The notes beneath the pieces were generated by a model, which searched no databases, was not told the DNA's origin, and was given only the letters and a program-made list of their open reading frames with translations. Positions 37,561 to 43,645 of a stretch of DNA of 43,645 bases are shown in pieces; within the stretch, counting starts at the first letter, position 1, and each line of letters opens with the position of its first letter. Made by a program: the position numbers and the translations under genes. The stretch covers positions 1 to 43,645 of the forward strand of contig JAFSEA010000030.1 of NCBI GenBank assembly GCA_017435965.1. Reading direction: 5' to 3'. Source of the DNA: Oscillospiraceae bacterium (GTDB lineage Bacteria; Bacillota; Clostridia; Oscillospirales; JAAYXM01).

Positions 37561-38442
37561 TTAAATTATTCCAAAATCCGTGTTATTGATATGTTTGTGT
37601 TTTTCATCTTGAGTCCAAGATTCTTTCCTGTATTGATGTGGAGTTTTTTCAAAATATGATTTAAAAACCTGGAAAAATGAGGCTTCTGACGAATATCCGA
37701 CAGCTTCTGCAATATTTTGTATGCGCATATTTGATGTTCTTAAAAGCCATGCAGCACGCTCCATTCTTGTTAGGATAAGCTTTTTGCGGAAGCTCATTCC
37801 GTAGTGGAGATACATAACTCTTGAGAGCTGACGCTTTGATATACATAATTGTTTTGCGAGAGTATCTTCAATGTGTGGTTCTGCAAGATTGGTGTTAAAA
37901 AAAGCATCAATTATTTCTGCTCGTGAAACTTCCTTAATTAGATGGTTGCTTTGTTTTTCGGGCATTGACAGATCAAGGTGCCTGAAAAAAGAAACCATAA
38001 ATACCGAAAAAAGGGATTGAAGCATGGTTTGACTATATGAAAGCAGAGAGTTCCATTCATTATAGATTGAATAACATATGTTTATAAGCTCAGGGATTGG
38101 TTTACAAATGAGAAGAGGAGTGTTTTGTGCATTCAGAGTATCATATAAGATTCCTCTTGGGACGGAGAAAGATATCGAAAAACGTTCAAATTCTTTTGAA
38201 GTGACTGTAGGGTAGTGATAATAATTAGGATAAATTATCACAGCACTTCCTTCGACCAAAGTATAGTTTTTTTCTTCAACTTCTAATAAACATTCCCCTT
38301 TGAGTATAAGATGAACTTCATACTCGGCATTACTGTGGCGCTCAACGTTCCAATGATGACGTTGTGATTCAAAAAGCCGCGAGAGCCTGATGTTTACACG
38401 GTCTGAACCGAGTTGGATCGGGAATTCGTTTTTTGTGTGCAT
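37561..38442 (-). CDS. AraC-family transcriptional regulator 3
   Basis: The protein has 293 aa starting MHTKNEFPIQ at 38442, where GAGGTGA lies 5 nt upstream. An upstream in-frame ATG (38463) is rejected because it overlaps the -10 TATAAT of the gene's own promoter. The N-terminal cupin-like sensor includes VERHSNAEYEVHLILKGECL and PNYYHYP. The C-terminal part has two helix-turn-helix motifs (LAKQLCISKRQLSRVMYLHYG, and the segment MRIQNIAEAVGYSSEASFFQVF ending TPHQYRKE), standard for AraC. It is divergent from the aldo/keto reductase operon across about 160 bp and is its likely activator. Ligand unknown, presumably a sugar or sugar acid of that pathway. Confidence 0.92.
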   Translation of the reverse strand: MHTKNEFPIQLGSDRVNIRLSRLFESQRHHWNVERHSNAEYEVHLILKGECLLEVEEKNYTLVEGSAVIIYPNYYHYPTVTSKEFERFSISFSVPRGILYDTLNAQNTPLLICKPIPELINICYSIYNEWNSLLSYSQTMLQSLFSVFMVSFFRHLDLSMPEKQSNHLIKEVSRAEIIDAFFNTNLAEPHIEDTLAKQLCISKRQLSRVMYLHYGMSFRKKLILTRMERAAWLLRTSNMRIQNIAEAVGYSSEASFFQVFKSYFEKTPHQYRKESWTQDEKHKHINNTDFGII

Positions 38443-38461
38443 TTCAATCACCTCAGAACTC

Positions 38462-38490
38462 ATTATATCAAACTACATTTTTGAAATCAA
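38462..38490 (-). promoter_or_regulatory. Promoter of AraC regulator 3
   Basis: On the minus strand TTGATT (38485-38490) and TATAAT (38462-38467) are 17 nt apart. The 5' leader would be very short, about 13 nt, with the ribosome binding site near its 5' end. Confidence 0.75.
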
Positions 38491-38565
38491 TTATTAAAAA
38501 TATTATTTTCTGCCATCTTTTGAGAAAAATGGACATATTTGTATGGAGAAATCAAGTTAAAGAAA

Positions 38566-38574
38566 TGTTATAAT
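38566..38574 (+). promoter_or_regulatory. Extended -10 promoter of the module IV catabolic operon
   Basis: TGTTATAAT (TGn plus TATAAT at 38569-38574) lies about 30 bp before the aldo/keto reductase start. No recognisable -35 is present at 16-18 nt. This fits an AraC-activated promoter. Confidence 0.55.
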
Positions 38575-38601
38575 TATTGTAAAATGAGACAAGAAGGTGA
38601 A

Positions 38602-39534
38602 ATGTTTGTGCAATCGACGAGAATAAAAGGATTTGATGTTTCTCGTATATCTCTCGGAACCGTACAGCTTGGGCTCGATTACGGAATTAGCAATAGTGGT
38701 GGAAAACCGCACAGAGAGGATGCTTTTAAAATTCTCGACTGTGCCGCAAAAAACGGCATAAGTGTCTTTGATACTGCAGCTGCATATGGCGATGCGGAAG
38801 AAGTTATAGGGGCATGGAAAAAGCAAACAGAAGAAAAATGTCCGATTATAGTAACGAAAGCATTAAAACTTAATCATAGCTCATATGAGACTTTGCTAGA
38901 AAGTTTACGCAAAAGGATTGAAGAATCGAAAAAGAGACTTGGGGTTTCACAGATCCCCGTATTGATGCTTCACCACTATGAGGATTTTGAAAATGATGAA
39001 AAAAATATAATGAGGGCATTTAAAGAGCTGAAAGCCTCAGGAGACATTCTCCTCTCAGGTATTTCGTTATATTCAAACCACGATTATAAAAAAGTAGCTG
39101 AATGCGGATTTGATGCAGTTCAGATTCCTATGAATATTTTCGATTGGAAGCAAATAGAAAACGGAGGAATAAACGCATTGAACGAAACCGGTATGATGGT
39201 TTTTGTGAGAAGTGTATTTTTACAAGGGCTTGTATTCAAGAACCCGGATGAACTGTCCAATGGAATGAGTTTTTGTCGAAAACCATTAGAGGATTTCAGA
39301 GGACTATGCAAAGAGTTTGGTATGACACCTGCAAGCCTTGCGCTTTCATTTGCACTCTCTGTCCCCGGAGTAACAAGCTTAGTGCTTGGTGGTGAGACAG
39401 TCAGACAGGTCGAAGAAAATGTTGAACTTGCAAAAAAAGTGACAGAACTGTCAAGTACGCAAATGGAAAGAATTCACAGCTTTTTTTCGGATATCGACAA
39501 CCGGGTAATAAATCCTAATTTATGGGGTGTATGA
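38602..39534 (+). CDS. Aldo/keto reductase
   Basis: The protein has about 310 aa. The start is set at ATG 38602, or the GTG at 38608, which is better spaced (8 nt) from AAGGTG at 38594-38599. The longest open frame begins at 38539, upstream of the promoter -10, and cannot be right. It is an AKR TIM barrel with the catalytic tetrad visible: Asp in VFDTA, Tyr in AAAYGD, Lys in VTKAL and His in LMLHHY. SLGTVQLGLDYGI near the start and a C-terminal SLVLGGETVRQVEENV region are typical of NAD(P)H-dependent AKRs of the YajO/L-fucose-dehydrogenase-like type. First gene of the module IV operon; it probably reduces or oxidises a sugar or uronate in the cytoplasm. Substrate unknown. Confidence 0.88.
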   Translation: MFVQSTRIKGFDVSRISLGTVQLGLDYGISNSGGKPHREDAFKILDCAAKNGISVFDTAAAYGDAEEVIGAWKKQTEEKCPIIVTKALKLNHSSYETLLESLRKRIEESKKRLGVSQIPVLMLHHYEDFENDEKNIMRAFKELKASGDILLSGISLYSNHDYKKVAECGFDAVQIPMNIFDWKQIENGGINALNETGMMVFVRSVFLQGLVFKNPDELSNGMSFCRKPLEDFRGLCKEFGMTPASLALSFALSVPGVTSLVLGGETVRQVEENVELAKKVTELSSTQMERIHSFFSDIDNRVINPNLWGV

Positions 39535-39550
39535 CGTTAGGAGGACAAAT

Positions 39551-40522
39551 ATGAATTTTCCGTTCGGAGATAATCCGATACGTCTCGGCGTGTTGGGGAT
39601 GACAGAAGGAAATGCGCATCCGTTTTCGTGGAGTGCAATTATAAATGGATATGACAAGAAAGAAATGCATCGTTGGACTAGTGAACTTTATCCGACCATT
39701 CCTGTTTATCTCAATCGCCAACCCGAAGAAACATTCGGTATTGAAGGCGTAAAAGTTACTCATGTCTGTTTTACCGGATATGAAGAAAGGAACATGGCAG
39801 AAAACTGTGCAAGAGCCGCTTTTGTTGAAAATGTTACAGAAAAGCCCGAAGATATGATTGGAAATGTTGATGCTGTAATATGTGCAACGGATGTCGGTAG
39901 TGAACATGTAAATCGTTGTCGTCCGTTTGTAGAGGCTAGAATTCCGATATTTATAGATAAACCGCTGACGGATAATGAGAATGATTTAAAAACGATTGTT
40001 AGGTGGGTTGATGAAGGTGCACCTATCATGTCATCGTCATCGCTTAGATACTTAAAGTCGCTTGAACCATACTATGCTAACAAATATGAGTTAGGAAAGA
40101 TTAGATATATTCTTAGCCCGATGGCAAAGTATTGGGAAACATACGGAATGCATGCGGTAGAAAGTATATATCCGCTTCTTGGTCCCGGGTTCGAGTGGGT
40201 GCAGAATCTTGGTACATATGAAAGAGCTATGGTTCAAATGCATCATTTTAGTGGCTGTGATGTAAGCATCCCGATGGGATATGGTTTTACAACAAACGGC
40301 GTAACCGTTATAGCAGAGAATGAGGTACGTACATTTTCAGACGGGGACTCCTTTTATGCTTTTAAAAAGCAGCTTCTGAAATTTGTTGAATATATCCGCA
40401 CGGGTAAGCGTGATCATCCGTTTTCCGAAACGGTGGAAATGGCAAAGATTATAATTGCAGGAATAAGAAGCCGCAATGAAGGAAACCGACGCGTTTATGT
40501 ATCTGAAATAAAAGAGAGGTAA
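39551..40522 (+). CDS. Gfo/Idh/MocA-family oxidoreductase
   Basis: The protein has 323 aa from ATG 39551, with AGGAGG 6 nt upstream; an in-frame GTG at 39527 would overlap the preceding gene and lacks a site. The N-terminal Rossmann-like part starts IRLGVLGMTEGNAHPF, where the usual GxGxxG is replaced by GVLGMTEG. A VDAVICATDVGSEH stretch and FIDKPLT (Lys137, the EKP/DKP motif) follow. The C-terminal part is the alpha/beta dimerisation domain with HAVESIYPLLGPG. The family oxidises or reduces sugar or inositol hydroxyls with bound NAD(P). It lies 16 bp after the AKR gene, inside the operon. The modified nucleotide-binding loop is unusual; the substrate is unknown. Confidence 0.82.
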   Translation: MNFPFGDNPIRLGVLGMTEGNAHPFSWSAIINGYDKKEMHRWTSELYPTIPVYLNRQPEETFGIEGVKVTHVCFTGYEERNMAENCARAAFVENVTEKPEDMIGNVDAVICATDVGSEHVNRCRPFVEARIPIFIDKPLTDNENDLKTIVRWVDEGAPIMSSSSLRYLKSLEPYYANKYELGKIRYILSPMAKYWETYGMHAVESIYPLLGPGFEWVQNLGTYERAMVQMHHFSGCDVSIPMGYGFTTNGVTVIAENEVRTFSDGDSFYAFKKQLLKFVEYIRTGKRDHPFSETVEMAKIIIAGIRSRNEGNRRVYVSEIKER

Positions 40523-40526
40523 AGAT

Positions 40527-41285
40527 ATGAGCAGCTTTATGGAAAAATTTTCCCTTTGCGAAAAAAAGGCTCTCGTCATATCTCCGGAAAACCCTTACGG
40601 AAAAGAAGTAACCGAAGGATTAAGAAGCGCGGGAGCGGAAATATGGCTTGCCGGAGAAAACAGAACAGATATTGAGTGTAAGGGATTTTTTGATTATGAA
40701 CGAGGAAATCCCGAGTCAGCTGAAAAACTTGAGAAAAATGTAAGAGAAGTCATGGGACACGTTGATGTTGTTGTGGAAAACGGAATGCATACAAGCGAAA
40801 AAAAGTGGGAGCATCCGTTCGAAACCATACAAAGAGAGCTTGAGAAAACTCATCTTGGTATGATGCTTACGATAGGTCATCTCGGACACATCCTTGCAGA
40901 GCAGAAAAACGGAAGCATCATTTTGATAACAGATTACGGTGCGCTTGTCGGATATGATGTGCAAAACTATATAGGTGAAGAGAAATCGTTTAATACGGAT
41001 TTTTCTGTGATAAACGGCTTTATAAAAGGCGGAGTTGTAAATTATGCGAGACAGGCTTCAAACTTCTTGGCAGAGCACGGATGCAGATGCAATGCTATTG
41101 CATACGCACCGATGCATGGAAGCTGCGACAAAGAATTTGAAAGTGCATTTATACGCCACAGTCAGTTGAAGCGCCTTGCATACAGTGATGATGTTGCCTC
41201 GGCAGTTGTGTTTCTTGCGTCTGATGCATCGTCATATATAACAGGAATAACATTGCCGGTAGACGGCGGATATACGGCAAAGTGA
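40527..41285 (+). CDS. Degenerate short-chain dehydrogenase/reductase (probably non-catalytic subunit)
   Basis: The protein has 252 aa, starting 4 bp after the previous stop with GAGAGG 7 nt upstream. The SDR fold is recognisable: VDVVVENGMH in place of the NNAG motif, and the C-terminus SDDVASAVVFLASDASSYIT followed by a PVDGGYT ending, as in classical SDRs. The key residues are gone. The TGxxxGxG loop reads SPENPYGKE, the catalytic Ser position is Asp136 in LITDYG, and the catalytic Tyr position (four before the retained Lys167) is Asn163. It precedes an intact SDR with the same C-terminal pattern, so it may be the structural partner of a hetero-oligomer. A simple dehydrogenase activity is unlikely. 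Confidence 0.8.
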   Translation: MSSFMEKFSLCEKKALVISPENPYGKEVTEGLRSAGAEIWLAGENRTDIECKGFFDYERGNPESAEKLEKNVREVMGHVDVVVENGMHTSEKKWEHPFETIQRELEKTHLGMMLTIGHLGHILAEQKNGSIILITDYGALVGYDVQNYIGEEKSFNTDFSVINGFIKGGVVNYARQASNFLAEHGCRCNAIAYAPMHGSCDKEFESAFIRHSQLKRLAYSDDVASAVVFLASDASSYITGITLPVDGGYTAK

Positions 41286-41295
41286 GGTGGGAAAA

Positions 41296-42102
41296 GTGAA
41301 TACATTTGATTTGCTCTCCATGAAAGGTAAAAATGTGCTGATCACAGGTGGGCGTATGATGTATGGGCTCGGAGCAACGCTTGCACTTGCGGATGCCGGA
41401 GCGAATATCTATCTTGCAAGTCATTCCGAGGCTTCTGCAAAAGAGCTTATTGATGAACTTAGAGAAAAGAAAAATGTCAAAGCAAAAGCTTTTGCTTTTG
41501 ACCTCGATGATGTTGGAAGTATCGAAAAGCTCGTGCGTGACGTTACAGAAGAATCCGGTCAGATACATGCATTTATACATTGTAGCCGTATAATACCGTC
41601 AGGAGGTGTGGGGATAGGATGGGATCAGGACTTTGTTCAGCTTGAGCAAAGTGTAAGAATAAATTCCGCAGCTTCGCTGTATCTGATTCAACTTGTTGGT
41701 GAGCATATGAAAAAGCATAAATGTGGGGCAATGGTTCTTTTTGGTTCGATGATGGGTCTGATCGCTGTCGAAAAACACAATTATGACGGAAATCCCCAAA
41801 TGGTGCCCGGTGCATATTCCCCGGCGTATGCAGTTGATAAATCCGGTCTTTCGGCGTGGGTTCGCCATGCAGCAAGCTACTACGGACAGTACGGAATACG
41901 AGTAAATGCTGTATGTCCCGGAGGTCTGCAATCGGAAAGAACAAATCCCGTGTTTGCTGAACAATATTCAAAACATACTTTACTTGGGAGACTTGCAAAT
42001 ACCGACGACATAAAAGGCATTATACTTCTGCTTTCATCTGATGCTTCGGCATATATTACCGGATTGAACATCCCTGTTGACGGCGGATATACTTGTATAT
42101 AA
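41296..42102 (+). CDS. Short-chain dehydrogenase/reductase (intact active site)
   Basis: The protein has 268 aa from GTG 41296, with AGGTGG at 41285-41290 upstream; the in-frame GTG at 41287 lies inside that site. The N-terminal Rossmann motif is TGGRMMYGLG, two residues longer than the usual TGxxxGxG. Catalytic Ser151 (LFGSMMG) and the YxxxK pair Tyr178/Lys182 (AYAVDKSG) are present, followed by IRVNAVCPGG and the PVDGGYT C-terminus. SDRs of this type oxidise or reduce sugar acids; KduD-like or DEH-reductase-like roles in uronate breakdown are possible given the following aldolase. It starts 10 bp after the degenerate SDR and probably acts with it. Confidence 0.88.
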   Translation: MNTFDLLSMKGKNVLITGGRMMYGLGATLALADAGANIYLASHSEASAKELIDELREKKNVKAKAFAFDLDDVGSIEKLVRDVTEESGQIHAFIHCSRIIPSGGVGIGWDQDFVQLEQSVRINSAASLYLIQLVGEHMKKHKCGAMVLFGSMMGLIAVEKHNYDGNPQMVPGAYSPAYAVDKSGLSAWVRHAASYYGQYGIRVNAVCPGGLQSERTNPVFAEQYSKHTLLGRLANTDDIKGIILLLSSDASAYITGLNIPVDGGYTCI

Positions 42103-42115
42103 GGAGAAAAAAGAA

Positions 42116-42898
42116 ATGATTCAAAAAAACAGTAAAATGGTGGAAAAACTTAGAAAAGATGAACTGGTTGTCTGCACAAAGCTTAACATTACAGACACGA
42201 TACCGGCAGAGATAGCCGCATATTCGGGTTTTGACTGTATATGGGTTGATATGGAGCATATTCCGTCTGATTACAGTCAGATTAAAAACGTAATTTTGGC
42301 AGCTAAAGCACGGGGAACAGAAACTATTGTACGAACTCCCAGAGGTGCGTATTCAAACCTTATTCGTCCGCTTGAAATGGACGCAGAAGCGATAATGGTT
42401 CCTCACGTTATGAACAAAAAGGATGCGGAAGAGGTTGTGTATTATACAAAATTTTCACCGATAGGCCGCAGACCTCTTGATGGCGGAAACAGTGATGGTA
42501 TGTATTGCCTTATGGATATTCCGGAATACTTTAAGTATTCAAACGAACAAAAGCTAACAATAATTCAAATAGAGGATATAGAAGCATATGAACAGCTTGA
42601 AGAAATAGCATCAGTTCCCGGAATTGATATGTTATTCTTTGGGCCTGGTGACTTCGCACATTCAATTGGACTTGCGCATGATATGGGAAATGAAAAAATT
42701 TGTGAAGCACGCAAACGTGTAGCAGAAGTAGCAAGGCGTTATGGAAAGCTTGCAGGAACGGTTGGCAGTACGGCCAATATAGAAGAATTATATAATATGG
42801 GATACCGTCTTGTCAGTATTGGAGCAGATGTAATTGCATTATGCAGCTATTACTCAAATATAATAAAGTCTGTTGAAGAACTGAAAAAGAAGCGGTAA
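42116..42898 (+). CDS. HpcH/HpaI-family 2-keto-3-deoxy acid aldolase
   Basis: The protein has 260 aa from ATG 42116, with AAGGAG 9 nt upstream; an earlier ATG at 42077 overlaps the SDR gene and has no site. It is a class II, metal-dependent TIM-barrel aldolase. Motifs: WVDMEH (43-48), IVRTPRG, AIMVPHVMN, GRRPLDGGN, IIQIEDIEA and the metal-binding FGPGDFAHSIG. Family members split 4-hydroxy-2-oxo acids such as 2-keto-3-deoxyglucarate, KDG or 2-keto-3-deoxyrhamnonate to pyruvate and an aldehyde. After a dehydrogenase set, it fits as the pyruvate-releasing last step of a non-phosphorylative sugar or uronate pathway. The exact substrate cannot be fixed. Confidence 0.88.
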   Translation: MIQKNSKMVEKLRKDELVVCTKLNITDTIPAEIAAYSGFDCIWVDMEHIPSDYSQIKNVILAAKARGTETIVRTPRGAYSNLIRPLEMDAEAIMVPHVMNKKDAEEVVYYTKFSPIGRRPLDGGNSDGMYCLMDIPEYFKYSNEQKLTIIQIEDIEAYEQLEEIASVPGIDMLFFGPGDFAHSIGLAHDMGNEKICEARKRVAEVARRYGKLAGTVGSTANIEELYNMGYRLVSIGADVIALCSYYSNIIKSVEELKKKR

Positions 42899-42913
42899 AA
42901 AGGGGGAGAAAAG

Positions 42914-43360
42914 TTGATAATTGACAACCTTAAAAACAGCGAAACCTACTATGCCATGAATAGCTACTTTCCTGATATCTTCTCTAAAATAAAGTCGATC
43001 ACAAAAACTGATATAGGAAAAAAGTTTGTGCTTGCTGAAGGCGTTGTATGGGTAAGTACAACAGCTACGGACTATCCCCCGGATGGAGAACGTCAGTTTG
43101 AGGCTCACCGCAACTTTCTTGACATTCACTTTGTCCTTGCGGGGGAAGAATCGTTTGCATATGCGGACGTTGATACGCTCACACCGATAACAGAATATAA
43201 TCTGCAAGAGGACTATGTTCTCTTAACCGGCAGGGGTAATGAGTTCACGCTCCGTCCCGGTGACTTTTGTATTGTTTATCCACAGGATGCGCATATCCCT
43301 AAGCTTAAGAAATTAAGCAACGGTGCTCTCATCCATGGAGTTGCAAAAATAAAGTTATAA
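42914..43360 (+). CDS. YhcH/YjgK/YiaL-family protein
   Basis: The protein has 148 aa from a TTG start, with GGGGGAG at 42902-42908 five nt upstream. It matches the DUF386 cupin-like family: FEAHRNFLDIHFVLAGEES, and GDFCIVYPQDAHIPKL near the end, with conserved His and Glu residues likely to bind a metal. E. coli relatives occur in sialic acid (nan) and ascorbate/xylulose operons, and YhcH/NanQ has been linked to anomer conversion of sialic acid. In this operon a mutarotase-like step on a 2-keto acid or uronate is plausible. It is the last metabolic gene before another secreted protein, 20 bp away. Confidence 0.88.
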   Translation: MIIDNLKNSETYYAMNSYFPDIFSKIKSITKTDIGKKFVLAEGVVWVSTTATDYPPDGERQFEAHRNFLDIHFVLAGEESFAYADVDTLTPITEYNLQEDYVLLTGRGNEFTLRPGDFCIVYPQDAHIPKLKKLSNGALIHGVAKIKL

Positions 43361-43380
43361 ACAATAAGGAGGAAAAGAAA

Positions 43381-43645
43381 ATGAAGAAAAAATTATTATC
43401 TCTCATTCTCGCAATCACGATGATTGCAACACTTCTCCCGGCAATGGCACTTTCCGCAGGCGCGGAGGACACGGGTTATACACTCACAGAGGACACGGGT
43501 TATACACTCACATATGATTTTACTCCAGACGATGCAACAAATGTGGGCAAGGGTTTGACAACATTTACAGAGTATAGTCAGACCTATGGGCAATGGAAAT
43601 ATTGCGCGGAAAATGTTACCAGCACCATTGAGGTGACATTGCAAA
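43381..43645 (+). CDS. Secreted protein with pair-type N-terminal module, 3'-truncated by the window
   Basis: AGGAGG-like AAGGAGG precedes the ATG and 88 residues are visible. Signal peptide about 1-28 (MKKKLLSLILAITMIATLLP, cut near SAGA). It then has a duplicated EDTGYTLT and continues YDFTPDDATNVGKGLTTF and YGQWKYC. This pattern resembles the openings of the N-terminal modules in the giant and short proteins, such as YTYTFSNGSW and KVVYDF, so this is either a fourth short partner or a fourth giant lyase. It is 20 bp after the YhcH-type gene and probably in the same operon. The frame remains open to the edge. Confidence 0.8.
   Translation, partial: MKKKLLSLILAITMIATLLPAMALSAGAEDTGYTLTEDTGYTLTYDFTPDDATNVGKGLTTFTEYSQTYGQWKYCAENVTSTIEVTLQ
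43465..43512 (+). repeat. 24-bp perfect tandem duplication
   Basis: GAGGACACGGGTTATACACT plus CACA occurs at 43465-43488 and again at 43489-43512, encoding EDTGYTLT twice just after the signal peptide cleavage region. Confidence 0.95.

Noticed and set aside
38539..38601. Longer N-terminus for the aldo/keto reductase
   Set aside because: The extension begins upstream of the extended -10 TGTTATAAT at 38566-38574, so it would not be in the mRNA; homology starts near residue 24 of the long form.
1..43645. Classic cellulosome or sortase-anchored system
   Set aside because: No dockerin, cohesin, LPXTG motif or sortase gene was seen; the anchors are SLH triplets on the giants only.

Overview
The window looks like a glycan-degradation island from a Gram-positive, low-to-moderate GC member of the Firmicutes, most likely a Clostridia-type anaerobe. 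The evidence is the short Lys-rich signal peptides, AGGAGG-type ribosome binding sites, C-terminal S-layer homology (SLH) triplets on very large secreted proteins, and sigma-A-like promoters. There are no rRNA, tRNA, phage or insertion-sequence genes to refine this, so the organism stays unnamed.

Four modules can be read. Module I (1-10084): a 5'-truncated short secreted protein, a giant (2419 aa) heparinase II/III-like polysaccharide lyase with SLH anchors, and a sugar-phosphate-isomerase-like TIM barrel followed by a decayed SLH fragment. Module II (10136-22514): an AraC regulator (-) divergent from a 2649-aa giant lyase, a 650-aa short secreted protein and an N-acylglucosamine 2-epimerase-like gene. 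Module III (22720-37424): an N-acetylneuraminate-lyase-like gene, a convergent AraC regulator, then a short secreted protein, a third giant lyase (about 2427 aa), a GH20-like cytoplasmic hexosaminidase and a neutral-ceramidase-like hydrolase. Module IV (37561-43645): an AraC regulator divergent from an operon of aldo/keto reductase, Gfo/Idh/MocA dehydrogenase, a catalytically degenerate SDR, an intact SDR, an HpcH/HpaI aldolase, a YhcH-type protein and the start of another secreted protein.

The most striking feature is a repeated pairing. Each giant SLH-anchored lyase sits beside a short secreted protein carrying the same N-terminal beta-sandwich-like module as its own giant partner, but with a C-terminal region shared among all the short proteins and no SLH domain. 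The three pairs have different, partner-matched N-terminal modules, occur in both gene orders, and a fourth member begins at the right edge. I suggest a matched set of cell-bound lyase plus diffusible glycan-binding partner, one set per substrate. This is inference.

The genes can be joined into a scheme. Giant lyases cut an acidic, probably N-acetylated polysaccharide at the cell surface. Oligosaccharides enter through transporters that are not in this window. GH20-like and ceramidase-like enzymes trim them inside the cell. Epimerase, lyase/aldolase, dehydrogenase and YhcH-type enzymes turn the monosaccharides into pyruvate and central intermediates. Regulation appears to be through three AraC proteins, each with a near-consensus promoter of its own facing a target promoter with a good -10 but poor -35. 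Several intergenic hairpins without U-tracts, and a duplicated 143-bp structured intergenic element ending in a terminator hairpin, punctuate the operons.
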